Part shown: positions 61,039-64,000 of the stretch, piece by piece
Layout: every line of letters begins with the position of its first letter
Numbering within the stretch: the first letter of the stretch is position 1
Assembly (NCBI GenBank): GCA_964518595.1
Contig: CAZFHA010000001.1
Span: forward strand, 124,001-188,000
Direction: 5' to 3'
Length of the DNA stretch: 64,000 nucleotides
Origin: CAZFHA01 sp964518595
GTDB taxonomy: Bacteria > Bacillota > Clostridia > Saccharofermentanales > Saccharofermentanaceae
Translations under genes and position numbers: made by a program
The notes under the pieces: model-generated
What the model saw: the letters and a program-made list of their open reading frames with translations, nothing else
What the model was told of the DNA's origin: nothing
Databases searched by the model: none

Positions 61039-61108
61039 GCTTTGTGGGTGTAACTGGTATTGCCTTAAGGATTACAATAATCAAAAAGATCATCACCAGA
61101 TATTCCAT
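61034..61108 (-). CDS. 24-residue hydrophobic peptide, candidate type I toxin
   Basis: A 25-codon frame on the minus strand: ATG 61108, TAA 61036-61034. The peptide starts MEYLVMIFLIIVILKAI, a single hydrophobic helix with one Lys, and ends in the polar tail TPTKQ, the build of Fst/TxpA-like or holin-like type I toxins. A ribosome site AGGGGGTGG lies a few bases upstream and is masked by a hairpin. The stop codon lies within the terminator stem. A facing promoter would make an RNA overlapping its 3' end. I do not recognise a specific family; chance origin cannot be excluded for so short a frame. Confidence 0.45.
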   Translation of the reverse strand: MEYLVMIFLIIVILKAIPVTPTKQ

Positions 61109-61115
61109 TAGCACC

Positions 61116-61132
61116 ACCCCCTTTTTGGGGGT
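61116..61132 (-). promoter_or_regulatory. Hairpin covering the ribosome site of the mini-ORF
   Basis: Perfect repeat ACCCCC-TTTTT-GGGGGT (plus strand). In the minus-strand RNA the G-rich arm is the Shine-Dalgarno sequence, so translation would be blocked until the hairpin opens. The minus-strand promoter is probably TTGCGC (61191-61186), 17 bases, TATTTT (61168-61163). Confidence 0.45.
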
Positions 61133-61195
61133 ATAGTAACCGCGAGCCTTCCTGCTGACATCAAAATATATGATATGCTTTTTTGGCGCAAGCCT

Positions 61196-61448
61196 ATATT
61201 TCTTCCATTGGCAGTAGATTATCTATCCAAAGCCGCAAAGGGCTGCCACAGTTTAGTCTGCAAGCCCCCATTAGGAAAAAACAGCAAAATAACCCTTAAA
61301 AGAACAAAATTTTCGCAGCCGGTTCTCTTGTATCTTCAACGTGTTAAAAACATAGCTATTTGCCCGTAGAAAAAGCGGCTTTTTCTCTTTCTCTGCCCTT
61401 ACAAATAGGGTAAAACATAAGCAAAGAAAAATTGTGGAGGTTTTGTTT
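61196..61448 (+). other. Leader region of the second CUT1 importer operon
   Basis: This is the remainder of the 580-bp gap 60869-61448. It holds a short hairpin around GGGCT...AGCCC (61240-61270) and an AAAAG-CGG-CTTTT hairpin with pyrimidine-rich sequence after it (61372-61390), a weak terminator-like element about 60 bases before the ribosome site. No convincing promoter for the importer was found, which would fit activation by the YesN-type regulator. Confidence 0.3.
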
Positions 61449-62849
61449 ATGAAAAGAATGCCCAAAATCCTTTTGACCCTATGTCTTGGTACCGCTCTGC
61501 TTTTGCCCGGACTCACAGCTTGTAATGGTAGTCCTGATACTTCTAGTTCCAGCGAAAAAACCACTGGCTCTTCAGCTCTATCCTCCGGTCAAGTCTCTTC
61601 CGCCGGAGAAATACCGGCATCGGTAGAACTGAATATTGCCACTTTTCGAGTGGGAACACACAATGCCGCTGCCGCCGAAGCCCGCTATTTCAAAGAATTT
61701 CAAGAGCACTATAATGGGATTGATCGACAGAAAATCACCCTAAATGTTGTAGAGTATCCCAGTGACGAGGAATATTATAACCAAATGAAAGTGCGCGTTA
61801 CATCCAATGATTTGCCGGAGGTTTTTGAAGGCAATGGCGGCGTTTTGGAATTAGCCATTGAAAATGGTATTGCCCTAGATATGAAAAAATTTGTAGATGC
61901 CGATCCTGCCTATAAGGAAGAATTAGGCGAGGGTGCCATAGCAGCCGGGACTTGGGAAGACGGCGGACTTTATAATATTTCTTACGGCTTACAGGCTATC
62001 GGCTATTTCTATAATAAAGAAATGTTTACAGCAGCAGGCATCACCGTACCCAAAACCTGGGAAGAATGGATGAGCAATTTAGAAAAGCTAAAGACTTCCG
62101 GCGTCTGCAGCGCCCCCCTTTCTCTCATGACCGGTGAAAATGCTTGGACAACAAATTTGCTTTTAGCCTCCATTGTTGGAACCGACGGAGAAGCCGGCAA
62201 TACTTTTATGAATACCAAGTATGTAAAAACCTACCAAACCCCAGAGTTCATTCATGGACTTAGTCTGACGCAGACCATGCTAAAGGATTACGCTCTGCCT
62301 GACGCAGTAGGTTCTGACTACGCCACCGCCGCCAATCACTTTTTAAATGGCGAGACAGCTATCATTGCCAACGGCCCCTGGATGGTGCCGGATTTCTCTA
62401 ACCCTGAAAAAGCGATTGAAGGTTTTGCCAATCAGGTAGGTGTCGCTCTCTATCCCCAAAACGGCTCCGTTTCCCAATTTGAGCGGGGGTATTCCATTGC
62501 CAAAAGCACTCCGGAAAAAGAAGCGGCGGCTTTCGCTTTTATCAAATTTAAAACCGACGCCTATGGTCAAGCCATTCACTTAGAGGAAGCCGGTGTCTTG
62601 CCCCTGACCTCTAATGTAGAAATGAGTGCCGAATTTAAGGCGGCTAACCCTCTGGTAGTAGAATTTGTCAGCCTTCTCAATCAAATTGAGTATAAGTATA
62701 AGACCATCGATACTATTAGCTATAATACTGCCGTGAACGCTTTTACCACCTTATACCCTGAACTGGCAAGCGGCAATCTCACTTCGGAAGATATGGCTAA
62801 GAAACTGGATGAAGCTGCCGCCAAAGATGCTCTCTACGAGGGCTCATGA
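61449..62849 (+). CDS. Sugar ABC transporter substrate-binding lipoprotein (family 1), second importer
   Basis: A 466-residue lipoprotein: signal peptide MKRMPKILLTLCLGTALLL, lipobox LTAC (Cys about 25), Ser/Thr-rich linker, then a family 1 solute-binding fold (LNIATFRVGTHNAAAAEARYFKEF, VTSNDLPEVFEGNGGVLELA, ISYGLQAIGYFYNKEMFTAAGI, VPKTWEEWMSNLEKL, GETAIIANGPWMVPDF). It binds an oligosaccharide for the two permeases encoded next. ATG 61449 has GGAGG eight bases upstream; an in-frame GTG at 61434 overlaps that site and is unlikely. Confidence 0.92.
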   Translation: MKRMPKILLTLCLGTALLLPGLTACNGSPDTSSSSEKTTGSSALSSGQVSSAGEIPASVELNIATFRVGTHNAAAAEARYFKEFQEHYNGIDRQKITLNVVEYPSDEEYYNQMKVRVTSNDLPEVFEGNGGVLELAIENGIALDMKKFVDADPAYKEELGEGAIAAGTWEDGGLYNISYGLQAIGYFYNKEMFTAAGITVPKTWEEWMSNLEKLKTSGVCSAPLSLMTGENAWTTNLLLASIVGTDGEAGNTFMNTKYVKTYQTPEFIHGLSLTQTMLKDYALPDAVGSDYATAANHFLNGETAIIANGPWMVPDFSNPEKAIEGFANQVGVALYPQNGSVSQFERGYSIAKSTPEKEAAAFAFIKFKTDAYGQAIHLEEAGVLPLTSNVEMSAEFKAANPLVVEFVSLLNQIEYKYKTIDTISYNTAVNAFTTLYPELASGNLTSEDMAKKLDEAAAKDALYEGS

Positions 62850-62857
62850 GGTAAGCC

Positions 62858-63727
62858 ATGAAGATAAAAAAACTTTGGCTTTGGCTGTTTTTGTTGCCGG
62901 CAAGTCTTCTGTTTCTCTACATTTATGCGGTTCCACTAAGCGTTCTTTTAGGTAGCTCTTTTAGCCACTGGGTAGTGGCTTCACCGCCCAAATTTGCGGG
63001 TCTCGCTAATTATATAGAACTCTTTACTCAGGATAACCAATTTAAAAGAGCCCTACTAAATACCGTAGTGTGGATGATCTTGCAAGGGACGCTACATGTG
63101 GCTCTCGGCGTCTTCACGGCCTTACTGCTGGCTCGGCAGAAATTCTACTGGAAATTTACCCGAACGGTTTACATGTTTCCCAATATTATTTCCAGTGCGG
63201 CTCTAGGCATGATGTTTGTCATGCTTCTGAATCCCTCCTTTGGTGTGGTCAACAAGCTTTTGCAACAATGGGGAATTAAGAATCCACCAAATTGGTTTAT
63301 GGATTCCGGTACAGCCTTTGCTTCCGTCACCATGACTTGGCTATTATTTGCCGCCACAGTAACCATATTGGTTATGGCGGAAATGACCTCGCTAGACAAA
63401 AATTTATTGGAAGCCGCTACCATTGACGGTGCCTCAGAATTCCAGAAAAACCGCTACATCATCATTCCGCTGATGAAAAACATCATTGGTACAACGACGA
63501 TTTTAGCCACTACCAGTATGCTCCAAAAGCTAGATATCTTAATGATGACCACCAAAGGCGGGCCGGGAGATACCACCCTTAACTTGCCGCTCTATGTCTA
63601 TAACACCGCTTTTGTGTCTAACAAATTTGGTTTAGCCAATGCTGTTGGCGTGGTAATGATTGGGCTGGGGCTAGTTTTTGTCCTCTTGATTCAGCGGCTT
63701 TACGGTATGCACAAACGAGAAATATGA
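62858..63727 (+). CDS. Sugar ABC transporter permease (MalF type), second importer
   Basis: A 289-residue permease with six helices and the EAA loop LEAATIDGASEFQKNRYIIIPLMKN. It lies eight bases after the binding-protein gene and 10 bases before the second permease. The N-terminus KLWLWLFLLPASLLFLYIYAVPL is typical of CUT1 permeases. Confidence 0.93.
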   Translation: MKIKKLWLWLFLLPASLLFLYIYAVPLSVLLGSSFSHWVVASPPKFAGLANYIELFTQDNQFKRALLNTVVWMILQGTLHVALGVFTALLLARQKFYWKFTRTVYMFPNIISSAALGMMFVMLLNPSFGVVNKLLQQWGIKNPPNWFMDSGTAFASVTMTWLLFAATVTILVMAEMTSLDKNLLEAATIDGASEFQKNRYIIIPLMKNIIGTTTILATTSMLQKLDILMMTTKGGPGDTTLNLPLYVYNTAFVSNKFGLANAVGVVMIGLGLVFVLLIQRLYGMHKREI

Positions 63728-63737
63728 AGGAGAACCC

Positions 63738-64000
63738 ATGAAAGGCCAATCGTTATTTTCTGTCATAATTAAGCTCTTGATCTTCTGCTTTATTGGCGGA
63801 ATTCTCATCATCTCACTACTCCCTCTGCTATGGGTACTACTATCTTCCTTTAAGATGAACAAAGAAATTTTAAGCGGTAGTTTGGGACTGCCGCAGAGCT
63901 TTAGCCTAAAGAACTATCAAGATGCATTAAAGATCGCTCCCATCCCACAATTCTATCTAAACAGCATTAGTCTAAGCCTGATCTCGACCCTAGTTAGTCT
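63738..64000 (+). CDS. Sugar ABC transporter permease (MalG type), 5' part only
   Basis: The first 87 codons of a permease cut by the window end. It reads MKGQSLFSVIIKLLIFCFIG, a hydrophobic helix, LLPLLWVLLSSFKMNKEI, then LGLPQSFSLKNYQDALK and YLNSISLSLISTLVS, the standard N-terminus of MalG-type permeases. AAGGAG lies before the ATG. It completes the permease pair of the second CUT1 importer. Confidence 0.88.
   Translation, partial: MKGQSLFSVIIKLLIFCFIGGILIISLLPLLWVLLSSFKMNKEILSGSLGLPQSFSLKNYQDALKIAPIPQFYLNSISLSLISTLVS

Noticed and set aside
61175..61369. A 64-codon plus-strand frame before the second importer
   Set aside because: No ribosome site, no recognisable motif, and its first codons overlap the proposed minus-strand promoter. 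It is treated as chance.

Overview
The window is a stretch of a low-to-mid GC Gram-positive chromosome, most likely an anaerobic, probably host-associated member of the Clostridia. The RpoB sequence, lipoprotein signal peptides, strong AGGAGG ribosome sites, LCP, CsoR and YesMN families, an LPKTG surface protein and a mucin-type (GH101-like) surface glycosidase all point that way. No rRNA, tRNA, CRISPR array, insertion sequence or prophage was recognised. Both ends cut a gene: rpoB on the left and a sugar ABC permease on the right.

Layout. 1-15.3 kb (minus strand) is housekeeping: rpoB with its own promoter; an operon-like run aspS-gatC-gatA-gatB, then a CorC/HlyC membrane protein, a HAD phosphatase and an anchored PrsA/SurA-like foldase; an orphan LuxR-type response regulator; an iron-type alcohol dehydrogenase; and a second PrsA-like lipoprotein. 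15.6-19.9 kb (plus) holds a thioredoxin-reductase-like flavoprotein without a recognisable NADPH site, an asparaginase, an LCP cell-wall ligase and a CDF metal transporter. 19.9-29.8 kb (minus) holds csoR-copA with a clear promoter/operator, an RCC1-like/MucBP/LPKTG surface protein, and a glycerol oxidation set (gldA, fused dihydroxyacetone kinase) with a PocR-AraC regulator.

30.0-41.5 kb (plus) is an unusual catabolic cluster: an acetolactate-synthase/IolD-like TPP enzyme, a ribose-type ABC importer, a Gfo/Idh/MocA dehydrogenase, a split transketolase, a divergent RpiB-like isomerase, an IclR regulator and an MmsA/IolA-like CoA-acylating dehydrogenase. It has no kinase, aldolase or IolBCEJ, so no textbook pathway fits. 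It lies back to back with the dihydroxyacetone kinase genes, which could remove a C3 product. This is the best candidate for an undescribed pathway.

41.7-64 kb is a glycan-foraging locus: a GH65 phosphorylase with a CUT1 ABC importer; a YesMN two-component system; a 2166-residue GH101-like enzyme with carbohydrate-binding modules, eight FIVAR-type repeats and a membrane anchor; a second, divergent YesMN pair; and a second CUT1 importer. In the 580-bp gap before that importer (60.9-61.2 kb), facing promoters, a shared hairpin terminator and a 24-codon hydrophobic ORF with a hairpin-masked ribosome site look like a type I toxin-antitoxin module.
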